From assembly GCA_032622095.1 (NCBI GenBank), contig CP136061.1, positions 132,194,087 to 132,258,086 on the forward strand: a stretch of 64,000 bases of DNA, in the 5' to 3' direction. The DNA is from Siphonodentalium dalli (Eukaryota; Mollusca; Scaphopoda; Gadilida; Siphonodentaliidae). Numbering within the stretch: position 1 is the stretch's first letter; every line of letters starts with the position of its first letter. Below are positions 1 through 11,395 of the stretch, one piece after another. Under the pieces are notes generated by a model that was given only the letters and a program-made list of their open reading frames with translations, made no database searches and was not told the DNA's origin. The position numbers and the translations under genes were made by a program.

Positions 1-80
1 TAAATCTGAAGGAAGATGACAAAAATTAATTCACAAAAATAGCATTACTCCAGCTAATTTCCATTGCAAACTCATTATTA

Positions 81-158
81 TGGTAACAAGCAATATTTCT
101 GACTAAATCCTGAAAAAATTCCCATAATTCTGATGTGGTTAAAGGGTCATATACTGTA
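81..158 (+). mobile_element. Family A MITE, right-arm fragment
   Basis: This is a decayed right half of the commonest repeat in the window, Family A. It runs from a degenerate 'ATGGTAACAAGCAATATTT' through 'GACTAAATCCTGAAAAA' and 'CCCATAATTCTGATGTGG' to 'ATACTGTA'. Intact copies (for example 26537-26755) are ~218 bp palindromes starting TACAGTAATGCCC and ending GGGCATTACTGTA. The left arm is missing here. It has no coding capacity. Confidence 0.75.
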
Positions 159-1317
159 GTTTCTGTAGTTCATTTCCCACCAAAGAATATGAATACTTTC
201 GCAAATATATTATCTTTTCGTCTCTGTCTGCTCAAATACCTCGAACATCCCTCCAAATGAGTAGTAGACCATTCCAATATTTATATTAATAACTGAGAAA
301 GGTATCAGGTCAGTATCATACCATATGGCATAGAGCTGTGAGTCCAAATACTCTCAACAAATATAGCAAGGTTAGAACTTCAATAATGAAGGGTGTTCAA
401 TTACATTAAGCGAAAAAGCTATTTTTTATCAACTTGAAGTTTCCCCGGAATGAAGATGCCTTGCCAGATATATGCTCTGCTGAAGCAGCTAGACTTTTAT
501 AAATGTTTCAACATTTGTAAGTTTCTATTATATTGGCACACAGCTGACCATAATTGAAGCTCCATGTTCAATATTGTCATGTGTTGCATATAATTGAAAT
601 TCCTCATACTATGGTCATAGGTGTAGCTTTCCTTTGAATCTTTTATAGTTTAATCAACAGTCCAGCAAACCACCGCTGCCTTATTGATGGGGGACAATCG
701 TACTAAATTCATGTCAGAGATATGCCTGGCAAACCGAAAAAGTTGGGGATCTTCTCCCCAAACCAGCAGCTATATTTATATGACAAAAATCATCTTATGA
801 TTTTATCGCTTATTTTGGTTTATATAAATGCAGTAGTCATTAAACGGCGAGGAAATAACATTTTCTTGATCTGAGAAAAATTTGTTTGAGTCAGGGTTTG
901 GCGGGGGGTGGGAAGATACCCAAACATTGGTATCTCCCCAACCAACCAGCAGCTACATATGACACCTAGGCCTGGTAAAAAAAAAAAAATTCTTGCATTT
1001 GACCGGAAATTTAGAAACAATGTTTTCTATAACTTATGTTTCAAGTCATAATGAACAAATTGAGACAAGAAACATTTTGGGTCAGGCTAGTTGGGTGAGA
1101 GGTAGACTTCAGACCTGCATGGGTCTACCCCAACCCCTTCTCCCCCACCACCATGAATGACTAAACTGCATTGCTGGGGTTCACAACATACAGATAGCTG
1201 CTTTTCAGCATGTTGCATTGAGCTGTGGACTGTTTCAATATTTTATTATGCCTTAGCCATATAACAATATGCAACATAATCGCATTAGTAAGTTAACAAA
1301 CAAATATTATTAGTTAC
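159..1317. other. AT-rich non-coding stretch
   Basis: No gene is recognised here. A short phrase, roughly CCAGCAGCTAYATTTATATGAC, occurs near 763-783 and again near 942-963, with a weaker echo (AAGCAGCCTACATATGACA) near 1654-1672. This suggests remnants of a dispersed repeat. A run of A (978-990) and C-rich tracts near 1130-1150 are simple sequence. The small open frames here lack coding character. Confidence 0.5.
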
Positions 1318-1366
1318 ATGATGATGATGATGATGAAGATTATGATAATGGTGATGAAGATGATGT
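1318..1366 (+). repeat. ATG/ATGA microsatellite
   Basis: An imperfect trinucleotide array (GATGATGATGATGATGAAG followed by GGTGATGAAGATGATG) is visible directly. It is low-complexity DNA with no evidence that it is translated. Confidence 0.8.
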
Positions 1367-2169
1367 ATTTGTGGTTATTGTGTGTCATCTATCTTCTAAT
1401 TCACACATGTGTTTACTCGTTTACAGCTGGTTCGCAAATTATTGAAGGACCTAAATTGGATAACATTTTATTACTTTTAAATTAGCATCTATACATGCAT
1501 AATATAATTTCTCGTGTCTAAATAGCACAGACTACTTTACCATTGAACGACTTCAGTCAATCTATCTGCCAGTTCATCAATCAGAATCACGATGACCTCG
1601 GTTGGTTGCCTTTGATTGACTGTGTTTGACTGGGCAGAGCATCCACCCACCAAGCAGCCTACATATGACATGACATACATAGAGGATCTCACTTATTTTG
1701 CTTTAAAATGGTCAATATCGAATAGGGTTACACCAGTATTGTAGGGAGACTTAATCAGACAGTGGATCTGTTTATCCTTTGATCCTGTGTGCGTGCCCAG
1801 AATAATTAACAAGGGTTTTAGTAGAAAATGATACATATTGTCGACTGATGGTCAGTGTGTCAGTTTGTAATTTGATGCGTCCCAATTCTTGTTTGACATT
1901 TGGAGACAAAGGAGGAGGACAAGTTAATGAAGCAAAATTTCGCTCACAAAAAATATTTCTTCCAATCCACATTAATTATGAACATGGTCTGTCTATATTT
2001 TAATATTCTTTCTGTTTATGGCAGTTTTATAACAAATGTGACTAGTTTAGCAACAATACCCACCGAGACCATCATGCATTTTGTATAGAAGGGGTTAATG
2101 TGTCTAACAACAATGTAAACCATTTTTTTTCTATTGAGTTGGGAATTTATAAACTTGTTTACAATGACT
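1367..2169. other. Non-coding stretch without recognised features
   Basis: I see no gene, RNA or clear repeat here. Frames of 62-66 codons occur on both strands around 1772-2088, but they overlap one another and have no recognisable composition or splice context, so they are treated as chance. Confidence 0.4.
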
Positions 2170-2593
2170 CCAGTTCACAATCCTGCAAATAGTTTGTCTG
2201 TCATTTGCAGAATGAGGTCCCCAGAGGCTAGCATCACCAAATTCACCCTCTGGGAACCTCATTCTGCTTAGGCCTCATCTTCTGAGAAGTATCTAACGTC
2301 TCAAATTAATATTGTTTTTAGTTTCTTATTCCCTTCTGTTCAGTTTCAATATCTCCTAATTTGCAGAAGAAAAAATGCATAATCGAGGTGACTAATGGGA
2401 GAACATCACCAACTTCAACTGGGGAAATTCAATCATAGGTCTCTCATAGCAGTTGAAGCCTAAGCAGAATGATGTTCCCAGAGGGTGAGTTTGGTGATGC
2501 TAGCCTGCTTTGCAGAATAGCCCCACTGAATTTACCCTCTGGGGACCTCATTCTGCAAATGGCAGAGACACTATTTGCAGGCTTGCCAGTTCA
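2170..2593. mobile_element. Family B MITE with 8 bp target duplication
   Basis: The element is 2178-2585, flanked by the direct repeat CCAGTTCA (2170-2177 and 2586-2593). Terminal inverted repeats read approximately CAATCCTGCAAATAGT and ACTATTTGCAGGCTTG. Each end is also an internal hairpin, because GAATGAGGTCCCCAGAG recurs inverted as CTCTGGGGACCTCATTC. An ~180 bp AT-rich spacer lies between the two hairpins. An 8 bp duplication is typical of hAT-type transposition and also of some other superfamilies. The ends do not match the usual hAT CAGGG motif, so the superfamily is left open. There is no transposase. Confidence 0.85.
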
Positions 2594-2728
2594 GTGCTAA
2601 GGAGCTTGATATCAAATTGTCAACCATGAAAGACTTAATACTAGGGACACAGATGCAAACTATTACAGAAATAGACATCATTTTATAAACCAGGTAGTTG
2701 ATTTGGTAAGGCTGAACACAAAAGGTAA
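2594..2728. other. Non-coding spacer
   Basis: A short interval between the Family B copy and a Family A fragment. Nothing was recognised. Confidence 0.4.
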
Positions 2729-2776
2729 TGTAATGCCCTAAATAATAACTCCTTAACCACAGCAGAATTATGGGTA
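2729..2776 (+). mobile_element. Family A MITE, left-end fragment
   Basis: About 48 bp of a Family A left end: 'TAATGCCCTAAATAATAACT', then 'CTTAACCACAGCAGAATTA', then 'TGGGTAA'. Everything beyond is lost. Confidence 0.7.
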
Positions 2777-2837
2777 AATTATGTCACGATATGCCCTCAG
2801 CTGTTGAAAGTGACATGGCAGCTATTGTCTGAACCTA

Positions 2838-3004
2838 ACCTCTTCACTGCTATGACATTGGTAACAATTACAGATGTAAAAGTGCACACTGTTTGCTACA
2901 TGGTCCATAGGTACTACAGACCTACTTCAGCACACTAGCAGCAGGTCATCATTCATAATTTGAACTCAGAGATTGGTGCATCGGAATAACTGCATCTCAA
3001 AGTT
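2838..3004 (+). mobile_element. Family D TTAA element, partial (left half)
   Basis: The first ~165 bp of Family D begin CTAACCTCTTCACTGCTATG, where intact copies begin TTAACCTCTTCGCTGCT. The match continues through 'CTACTTCAGCACACTAGCAG' and 'TTGGTGCATCGGAATAACTG'. It breaks off near 3004 and is joined directly to the older repeat that begins GAGGTTGGTTCG. Complete copies are at 5342-5686 and, inverted, at 17006-17327. Confidence 0.7.
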
Positions 3005-3014
3005 TCAAACACAT

Positions 3015-3075
3015 TTTGAGGTTGGTTCGTGGGGAAATATTTGGTATGTCAGACTTCCTCCACTATCCGACTCAC
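3015..3075 (+). repeat. Older repeat 'H', left piece, split by an insertion
   Basis: This 61 bp piece (GAGGTTGGTTCGTGGGGA to CCACTATCCGACTCAC) continues at 5230-5341 across a 2.15 kb insertion. The uninterrupted counterpart lies inverted at 17332-17530, where the sequence equivalent to CTATCCGACTCA runs straight into GGCGCAGTCAATGTTG. That copy serves as the empty site for 3076-5229. Confidence 0.75.
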
Positions 3076-5229
3076 GAGGGGGACCACCCCCTTTTCGTAC
3101 GCTGGATTCCAGGCTTAATATAGAGTATTCCGGATGCCGAGTGTCGGTACGCCGGATGCCGAAACCTGTATATTTCGTATTCCGGATGCCGAAATTACAA
3201 TGGCAGATATTATTTAGTGTTCTTTTTGCATTCATAATTAACTATGGTTGTCACATATTTAATTTTCCTACCCGTCGAACGACGGCATTTCACAATAGTC
3301 CCGCGTCAATAGAAACAATGACAACAATAGTGTAGACGATGAACGCAAAATGTATAGTACGAGAGATAACTCGATCGCTTTCGAGACTTCGACTTGCGAC
3401 CTTGAAAATCTTATTTTGAAAAATTACCGAAATTCCTGAATTCCCTCATTTCCACATCTTTGGGCATTATTTTTCGAGACAACTGGACCCATGCTGACAG
3501 TTGAGTTGGAAATACTGAGGTGAAGTAATTACCTTGCATCTCATGCAAGAAATTGTTTTCCAAATTGAAAATGGCGGCCAAAATGGCGACCGAAATTTGA
3601 AAACAAGCACACATTCCTTTACTTTCTTACGATGGACCTTATTGTTACGCGATTTATGCCCACAATTACATGTTCATATGGAAAATTTATATGAAGTACT
3701 CAATTGAGAAATTCTCAGTCAAGATGGCGACCAAACTGGCGGCCAGAAATTGAAAAGAAGTCGATATTATCACATACTAATTTCAACTTTTTGTCATTAT
3801 TTCGATGGACAAAACGGTACATAATATAAGCCATATATTAGTTCCAACATAAGTCGTAGTCTTCTGGAAGGCTGAAAACCCACAATTAATAATCGCGATG
3901 TGGCATTTCGAAATCCATTCTCCACTAAGCGCCCATAATGGCCGTAACCGTATATAGGTGCGCCGAATAGTCATATTTTTACTTCCAAGAATCAAAACAA
4001 CAGTACCTGAGTTTATTCTGATTTGCCACATTCAGCATTATCTGGACCAGTTTCCGTCTCTTCGTTAGATTAATCTATCTCGCTCACACCAACACAGTTT
4101 TCTAAACTTGTTTGTAGAAAGGTCCCACTAATCGGAATGTTTCAAACAATGCATATGCCGGTGCCGGTCTCTATCTGCATATTTTCAGCTTTGCTGGTGA
4201 CCTAATGGGGATAACATGTACACCTGGTGATCGTCCCAAACAGCCACTTCTCAATATATGGTTCATCAATTCACATACTCATCTAATGCACGGACGTACC
4301 CGGAAAACTTCTGTATATGGCTTCGAATGTTGAAATCCTGACATTTGACGGATGCCTTTCTGCTAAGGCGTAGAAGACCATAATGCATAATATACCCACA
4401 CTTCTTGACCGCATACTTGACTGAGTATCAATTGCCAAACTCAAATGAATACATGCTTCATATCAATATTCCATATCAACATGTACTCGTGGGTAGCGTC
4501 TTCGGAATTTGATTCAGAAGATCTAGAGCTGTTAGAAATGCTTGCCCTCATCAATAAACACACTTTAACTTGAAAAAAAGATGTGATTAAGTCGGATTGG
4601 CAGCTAATTAGGTACCATGTATATATATAATTGAAGAAAAGCATGACTTTCACTATAAAAATGAACATTCTAAATATAAGATACAAATGATACTTGTGTC
4701 AAATACTTGAGCCATGTTTGACGCTGGGAGAACAGTTAACATACTAGTAGTATCGGAGACCACGTGGATTTCAAAATCTGACCTAGAATCCGTGTAATCT
4801 AGATTTAGCCCCGCCCCGTAATCGGTTTAGGATTCTGAATCCAGATTCTCCCACCAAATAACGACTCAGTGGGCCGCATCGTTGGTGTGGCGAATTTCAA
4901 AACAAAAATATCATTGAAGAGGCTAAAACACAACCCAGATTTCCCTCATGGAAGGTTGTATGCTGTGACACGGAGACGGAATGGAGCAACGTAAAGGGAT
5001 AGTTGTATAGCACTCCCACGTCTTATTCTTTCTTTGAGTATATATGGTCATATATAGAATGAATTGCACATTTGATACTACCAGTGCGTTGTTTTAGCTA
5101 TAAACGTTTGGCAACAATGGATTAAATTGGTATAAATAGTATTCCGGATGCCACCCTCTGTTATGGAGTATTCCAGATGCCACCCCCCATTTTAGGCCGG
5201 ATGCCAGAGGGGGTGGGGTGGTCCCCCTC
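3076..5229. mobile_element. 2.15 kb DNA transposon, 6 bp target duplication, non-autonomous
   Basis: The symmetric terminal inverted repeats are GAGGGGGACCACCCC (3076) and GGGGTGGTCCCCCTC (ending 5229). Direct repeats ACTCAC lie at 3070-3075 and 5230-5235. Subterminal copies of TTCCGGATGCC or GCCGGATGCC occur near both ends: about 3128, 3151 and 3179 on the left, and about 5143, 5165 and 5194 on the right. The subterminal array resembles the transposase-binding repeats of several DNA transposon groups. The interior has no frame above about 103 codons and nothing like a transposase, so this is a deletion derivative. The superfamily is unassigned. Confidence 0.8.
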
Positions 5230-5341
5230 ACTCACGGCGCAGTCAATGTTGTGTATGATTCCAAGTTACAATTAATGAATTTTCAATCAAAGCCCATATT
5301 TAGCATACCTACCGCAACTCGATCCATGTATCTGATATTAA
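5230..5341 (+). repeat. Older repeat 'H', right piece
   Basis: This resumes the repeat interrupted at 3075: GGCGCAGTCAATGTTGTGTA, then CAATTAATGAATTTTCAATC, then ACCTACCGCAACTCGATCC. The inverted counterpart at 17332-17480 aligns over the same span. It ends where a Family D element is inserted at TTAA (5338-5341). Confidence 0.75.
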
Positions 5342-5686
5342 CCTCTTCGCTGCTATGATGTGCGTAACTATCACAGATATAAAAGTGCATGCTGTGTGCT
5401 ATATGGTCCACTGGTTCGTAGGTACTATGGACCTACTTCAGCACACTAGCAGTAGGCCATTATACATAACTGGAACTCAAGAGATTGGTGTATCGGAATA
5501 ACTGTATCTTGATGTTTCAAATAGTGCATGAAGTTCCACAATTGTGAATGACAATATCCTTTCAACTGAGTCAGTTTTATGGTTCTTGTGATATTCCCGT
5601 TATATTTTCCCACTGGAAAATGGCAGTATTAACAAACATAAACAGGCCAGCACAAGACGTCATAACGTCATTTAGCAGCGAAGGTG
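5342..5686 (+). mobile_element. Family D MITE, TTAA-bounded
   Basis: The element is 345 bp, flanked by TTAA (5338-5341 and 5687-5690). Its ends are CCTCTTCGCTGCT and AGCAGCGAAGGTG, which are imperfect inverted repeats. The interior includes GACCTACTTCAGCACACTAG and CACTGGAAAATGGCAG, both shared with the inverted copy at 17006-17327. A TTAA target is characteristic of piggyBac-like elements and is also seen in Kolobok and Sola3. It is non-coding. Confidence 0.8.
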
Positions 5687-5794
5687 TTAAGTTAGGTATA
5701 GAGTAGAAATGTTGTGAACTTTGTGTTGTTCTGTCAATGTAATTACTCTGAGATAACATGAAGTGAATGTTATACAGATATGCCCGAAGTATAT

Positions 5795-5875
5795 GACCCT
5801 TTAACCACAGCAGAATTATGGGATTTTTTTCCGGATTTAGTCGGAAATATGGCTTGTTGCCATTCATCGGAAAGC
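5795..5875 (+). mobile_element. Family A MITE, left-arm fragment
   Basis: It contains TTAACCACAGCAGAATTATG, then GGATTTAGTCGGAAATATGG, then TTGTTGCCATTCATCGGAAA. Both the extreme TACAGTAATGCCC end and the right arm are absent. Confidence 0.75.
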
Positions 5876-5995
5876 CGAAGCCAAACAATCTGAATTAAGA
5901 GGGCTGTAGTTGTGAGTCAGTGTCTGTTGACAAATGGCAAATCTGATAGACTGGGTGAATCATATCGATGACTGTGTCGTAAATGCTAGCGAAGG

Positions 5996-6113
5996 TACAG
6001 TAAAACCCCTAAATAATTGACTTCTTAACCACAGCAGAATTATGGGTAATTTTTCAGGATTTAGTCGGAAATATGGATTGTTGCCATTCATCGGAAAGCT
6101 CTCACAAATTAAT
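5996..6113 (+). mobile_element. Family A MITE, left arm only
   Basis: It starts TACAGTAAAACCCCTAAATA and continues through the typical arm to CATCGGAAAGCTCTC. The right arm is replaced by unrelated AT-rich sequence. It lies about 120 bp from another left-arm fragment in the same orientation. Confidence 0.8.
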
Positions 6114-7547
6114 CGTGAGCAAAAGAAATAGAAACATCTGTATATATTATTGAGATTTTACTTTGGCAGAGACCGCCAATAGTAGCTGCTATGAACCCAG
6201 AGGCAGTTTCCCAGCAATCATGAGAACATGAAGGAATTCTAGGCTCAATTTACTGATCCTACGTTGATTTTGAAATAAGTTTATTCTCTAAAATTGATTC
6301 CGCAGTCTTCGCAGTTTATTTTGACAATCTTGCAATTATAAGAACAATGTTATCACAGAAAAGATCTACATATATACTGTATACACCCATCAGTAAGCTC
6401 ATCCTCGAAGATAAACCCAGTCTGGGTTATTTACCCTAAATAAAACATCGGGTGGTCCTCGTAGATAAGCCCACCCCCATTTTTGAGCATTTTGAAGGTG
6501 AAAACAATAATGTCTATCTATCCTGTAGAATAGGAGATGATACTTAAGCACATTATTTTTTCCAGTTGTTTTTCTTAAATAATAAAGATATATAATAGTA
6601 TACACTTGTGTTAATATTGTTGTGAATTATACACATCTTAATATATTCTTTGTTGTTGGATCAAATTTAATAAATCAAAGGATGTGTCACTTATTGTTCA
6701 CAACTCTATCAGAGTAAATCCAATTGGAAGTGGAGTAATGATTTGGTGTTTTTGTAGGATCCTTTGATAATGCAGAAGAGTGATGTATGTTCACCTGCAT
6801 TAATTCCACTGTTGTGTTTTTATAAGAATTAGCTTGATTAAGAAGTATTAGTGTAACTAAATTAACTTGTGAACTCATCATACAATCCTATTATGTTTAC
6901 AAATTAATCCCAAAATTTACAATCTTATTCAAATTGATCCCAAATGTTTGTCTATCACTGTTTCTGGTTATTATCATATGATTTTATCTTCTTAATAATA
7001 TAAATAAAACACATTATTATCTTTAAAATATGGTATTGGTATAAAACATGATGGTAGGTTGGCACCTGAAGGCTAACTGATTTTTTGCACAGGGGGGTCC
7101 TCGTGAGTAAGCCCAGTACCCACTTTTTGAGCGAAAACTTGCACGAGCCCCTCCGGGCTTACTGACGGGTGTATGTTTTTGTGACATTTTACATTTTTTT
7201 CCTCAAAATAGACCCGAAATGAGATAATTGATACTCGCTGACGGGTATTCGTCATGAGTTCATCAAATCTTTTGATTTAATGACAGCAAACAACCACATT
7301 CGCTTGATTCTATCATTTTCATAAAGCTAAAATAAAATTGCATTTTAGGGGGTAGGGTAAATGTTTAATGCCAGGTTGCTTTATTTTAGCTCCGTTGGCA
7401 GCGGTTTTGACCTCTACCTATCTCCTGTTCACAGGCAAAGTTTTAAAAGCTATAAAATTGTTAATCCAAACAAAATTGTCCAATTGGCGATACCTAGAAG
7501 GGCGTAATAAGTTTGAAAAGTTACGAAATAATTGGGACAAATTATTA
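6114..7547. other. AT-rich stretch with a small dispersed repeat
   Basis: No gene is recognised. A motif GGTGGTCCTCGTAGATAAGC (about 6451) recurs as GGGGTCCTCGTGAGTAAGCC (about 7094), each followed by a CCCA(C/T)TTTTTGAGC-like phrase. This suggests two relics of the same uncharacterised repeat. The remainder, including 6600-7070, is very AT-rich. Confidence 0.45.
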
Positions 7548-7683
7548 GATTGTTGCCATTCATCGGAAGCTCTCACTGAGAGCTTTCCGGTGAATGGCAA
7601 CAATCCATATTTCCGACTAAATCCTGAAAAGTTACCCATAATTCTGCTGTGTTTAAGGAGTCGATTAATTCGAGCATTACTGT
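7548..7683. mobile_element. Family A MITE, left arm truncated
   Basis: The palindrome centre (CATCGGAAGCTCTCACTGAG then AGCTTTCCGGTGAATGGC) is followed by a full right arm ending GAGCATTACTGTAA. Only about 25 bp of the left arm survive. Confidence 0.8.
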
Positions 7684-8235
7684 AAATCTTCAGTCACCAG
7701 TTCTCCAGTTGTTGGTGCACACATAAATGAAACTCCTAAAGCGAATCCTGCCTTCATTCAAAGTATGCATATTTGGATCTCTTATCACCTAAGTTAGTTT
7801 ACAAGGGGATGTCTAGACACTGATGAAGGCCAATGTCAAAGGTTTTATTCTTAATTCCATTGACGAATGGATCCACATAACTCATCACTATCAATTGTGT
7901 CCAACATAGGACAATAAGCCTTCTCTTTGCTTATTTATGTCTATATTCTATATGTGTATATTAATACGATGTTCAGTGATGTTCAACACGCCTACAAATG
8001 GACTTTGGGTTCCCAGTCAAATTATCCCAGTATAAAGTCCAGAAAACTACATATCAACAAACTAGAAGGACTTTCAGTCCATTTCTCAAGATATAAATAA
8101 CACTGGTAGTTAACAAGAGATGGACTGTCATCCGGTACATACCCCCTTGTGGCATACCTCCTAGTGTGGGCATACCTATAACATGTGACTGGTATACTCA
8201 GACATACGGACTGTAAAGTAAGCATTTAAAAAATA
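7684..8235. other. Non-coding stretch
   Basis: No gene or clear repeat is recognised. Frames of 60-70 codons on the minus strand from about 8022 extend into the next repeat and have no protein character. Confidence 0.4.
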
Positions 8236-8400
8236 TTATTGTGTGGTATTCTAGGTGTAAATGGCCATAACTCTGCAAAAAGCCAACATTTCCAGATAAA
8301 CAAAGATGAATAACTCTAGAATGGAAAAGCCGAACAAAACAATGGAACCCTCTATTGAATGTCCTCATAGTAGTGAACATCCATACCATAGGACTCAAGA
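8236..8400 (+). repeat. Dispersed repeat 'GGCCATAACTCT...AACAAAGATGAATAACTCT'
   Basis: This shares a chain of phrases with 48000-48110: CAGATAAACAAAGATGAATA, AATGGAACCCTCTATTGAA and AACATCCATACCA. The second copy adds the downstream part (AAATTTCATCGATATCTG and a GGACGGACG-type tail) that is missing here. It is non-coding. Confidence 0.6.
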
Positions 8401-8839
8401 ATGGATGCCAGTATACAAAATTTACTCAATCGGAAAAAATATAATTATTTAAAATTAATGTTCTATTGTCAAAACACTGTTGGAATCTAAATAAAATAAT
8501 CGAAAAATCAAAAAAAAATCCCAAAGTTGCTCAATGTTTGAAAGCCTTTTGATCATTAGTACATTGCTTCTACCATATCCAGCCATATCGGCAAAATTAT
8601 AATAACAAGCTCTCTTAATTGTTACATCCTACAGATTATGGGAAAATGTTTATCTTGTTGAGACAGTAATTTTTACCACTTCAATAAGTCTTTATAAGAC
8701 ATATACAGTCCATATATAAGTACATCATGTACTTACGACTCTGTTTTGACCATTATTGTCTTGGCGCTATTATTAAAATCTTTGTTAACCCATTCCCTAC
8801 CACATGTAAAAAGTTTGGGTAGGTAAGTTAACTTACAGG

Positions 8840-9273
8840 CAAGCCTGAGTTTAGTGTGCTGTCATTTGCAGAATGAGGTCCCCAGAGGGCGAATTTAGTT
8901 ACGCTATCCCACATAGTGGGCTAGCATTACTAAACTCACCCTCTGGGGACCTCAATCTGCTTAGCCCACATCTTCTCTGGAAAGTTTCTTTATTATCAAA
9001 TTTCTATAGAAACTTTTTCACATAGAAGCTACTTCTTTTTTAGTTTAGTTTCTCTGTATCCCCAAATTGGCAGACGACATATTGCATAATTTAGGTTAAC
9101 CATTTGGGAACTTCAATCTGAGTCTATGTCTCCCATATCAGATGACGCCATGCAGAATGAGGCTCCCCAGAGGGTGAATTTGGAGATGCTAGCTCGCTGT
9201 GCAGGATAGCGTCACTAAATTCATCCTCTGGAGACCTCATTCTGCAATGACAGGCACACTAAACTCATGCTTG
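8840..9273. mobile_element. Family B MITE
   Basis: The ends are CAAGCCTGAGTTTAGTGTG and CACACTAAACTCATGCTTG. Each end carries the GAATGAGGTCCCCAGAG hairpin, at about 8872-8960 and 9152-9245. The spacer is AT-rich and unlike that of the 2178-2585 copy but like that of 18080-18475, so the family has at least two internal variants. I could not find a matching flanking duplication. Confidence 0.8.
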
Positions 9274-9965
9274 TATCCAATCATATCAGATAAATATATT
9301 ATCTTACAACCCAATTTATAATGGTATATTTAAGTTCTTCATAGAAACCGATGCAATTATTTCAAGAAAAATCACATAAATTTAGTGAAATAAAAATTAT
9401 TATCTATAGCTGAATATAATAAATTTACTGATTATTTATAGATAGCAGTGGGAACACAAAGTTGTTTTAAATTTTGGCTTGATTTATTGGGACAAGAGTG
9501 CAGGGACGTGGCTAGAGGGTCCCTGATTTTTTTTTGGGGGGGGGGTCCACCTTTAAATTTTCAATTCTCAACTATACCCCCCCTCCCAATTTCCTATACA
9601 CTCCCTCCCCCCTTGGGCTGGAACTTTCCATCATAAATTTTTGACTGAATTTGGGGGTAAGACACCCTCAAACCCCCACCGCCCCTATACCAGAAAATAA
9701 TTAGATCAGACACATGGGCCGATTAATAGGAGGTTTATACTTTCAAAAGAGAATGTTATAACATGTTTTGAAATGTTGTCAGCCTAGCAAAAATTCCAAT
9801 GACCATCTCTTGTAAAGGGCGTCAATTCTTCTGTCACCCAAAAGTGCTAGATAATAAAGAGCGTTCTCAATCATGAGCTTTTGTGATCTTCTTCAGCGTA
9901 TTAATTATTGATGATCCAATAGATTTCTGCGATGCCTGTCCGATACGAAAGATGGTGATTGCAAG
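9274..9965. other. Non-coding, with G- and C-tracts
   Basis: The interval contains a T8-G10 run at about 9529-9547 and strongly C-rich sequence to about 9690. Such G/C tracts recur near 13.55, 38.4, 48.2, 50.7, 52.5, 56.47 and 59.6-60.5 kb. No gene was seen. Confidence 0.45.
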
Positions 9966-10182
9966 TACGATAATGCCTTAAATAATCGACTCCTAAACCG
10001 CAGCAGAATTATGTGTAACTTTTCAGGATTTAGTCGGAAATATGGCTTGTTGCCATTCAGCGGAAAGCTCTCAGTGAGTGCTTTCCGATGAATGGCAACA
10101 AGCCATATTTCTGACTAAATCCTGAAAAGTTACCCATAATTCTGCTGTGGTTAAGGAGTTTATTATTTAGGGCATGACTGTA
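9966..10182. mobile_element. Family A MITE, near full length
   Basis: A 217 bp near-perfect palindrome. The left end is a mutated TACGATAATGCCTTAAATAA, and the right end is TTAGGGCATGACTGTA. The arms meet at GGAAAGCTCTCAGTGAGTGC. It has no coding capacity. TA ends with a CAGT start are the hallmark of Tc1/mariner/pogo-type elements. Confidence 0.9.
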
Positions 10183-11078
10183 ATTTCATTTTCGTTGGCC
10201 TAGTAATGTGAACATTAGGAAATTTTGACTAATTTAGTTTCAAAATGGACTATAGATCTTTAAGAATTTATAACTCTGTGCCAAATTTGGTGCACAATGG
10301 CCAAAACCTAGACTTGTTTATATGCCAAGTGATTACAACTCCCACTAAGTAATGGAAATCCCTTGAGCCCGCGATGTCAGAGATCAATAAAGAAACCTCT
10401 GAGACCCATCAAAACGTTCCTCGGGAATAGCTCCATAAAGACAATTAATGAATATTGACCGATTACTAATAAGACAATTAATTAGCAATTCCGAAGAGTT
10501 GTATTAGAGCATACAACCAAATATCGCAACCTTTTAGCGTTGACTTTCTCTAGAGGAAACGTGAAATTGCGTCTTCTGCTAAGAGTTATGCCCTTCCTTG
10601 ACAACTTACCAAGTCACGCAGTATTGCCCCAATTTATGAGCTGATCGATATTATATTTGTGAACATAATAAATTTCCTTTTACTGCAGAGAACAGCACTT
10701 TTATGAATTTATCGTAACATTGAAAATGAATCATTTTATACCACGAAGGAAGATCCCACAACACCAATAAATTTGTCTGGATCAAGCTTGATGGTATACA
10801 TGTTTACTGCCCAGACAGAACACACATACTGCCAAGAATGTACACGCTGACCCCATCACAATCTTAATTCTCAACCCTCTTTTCTAACATTGTCATTTTC
10901 CAGACAAGACGTTTCTTTGTATGAAACTTACGCTGTTGAGATACAAATGTATATCCCACTTCTCCGCTATCAACAAGCGCTTCTGTGACTGGATTTCACC
11001 ACACTGATTTCACCGAATCACTCTAAAATATGGATATGTATATTACATGTACATACATATGCAGACAACAGGCAAGAT
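10183..11078. other. Non-coding stretch, possible LINE tail
   Basis: No gene is recognised. Around 10745-10790 the string GGAAGATCCCACAACACCAA followed by TAAATTTGTCTGGAT resembles 12953-12985 just after the LINE relic (GGAAGATCTCATAATAGCAA). The pair may represent 3' ends of the same retroposon family. This is weak evidence. Confidence 0.4.
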
Positions 11079-11184
11079 CCAGACTACAATGATGGTGTCC
11101 ATGACATAACCACCTCGGGTAGTCTGAACATGGGTTATAGATAGATAAATGGTTTAGTACTATTAGAATACAGTTAACTGTTAA

Positions 11185-11395
11185 AAGGGGACTGTACACT
11201 AAATCCGGCCATTTATGGAACTTGAGTCATAAACTCATTTTCATTATAATTTCCATGTTATTTACATCATTCATAGAGCACATGAGTATATTTTGCACTC
11301 ATCCATGGCTCAAATTCATTCATTTGTTGCATATATTCTGTTGAATATAATAGGAGATGGTCCCATAATGGCCGTATTTAGTGTACAGTCCCCCT
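11185..11395. mobile_element. Family C MITE, TTAA-bounded, left-arm copy
   Basis: The element is 211 bp between TTAA at 11181-11184 and 11396-11399. The inverted termini are AGGGGACTGTACACTAAATC and TATTTAGTGTACAGTCCCCCT. It is non-coding. A third, truncated copy is at 37988-38128. Confidence 0.85.

Noticed and set aside
2973-3335. 120-codon plus-strand frame
   Set aside because: It spans the junction of repeat H and the 3076-5229 transposon terminus, and encodes the inverted-repeat tip and subterminal repeats; it is not a protein.
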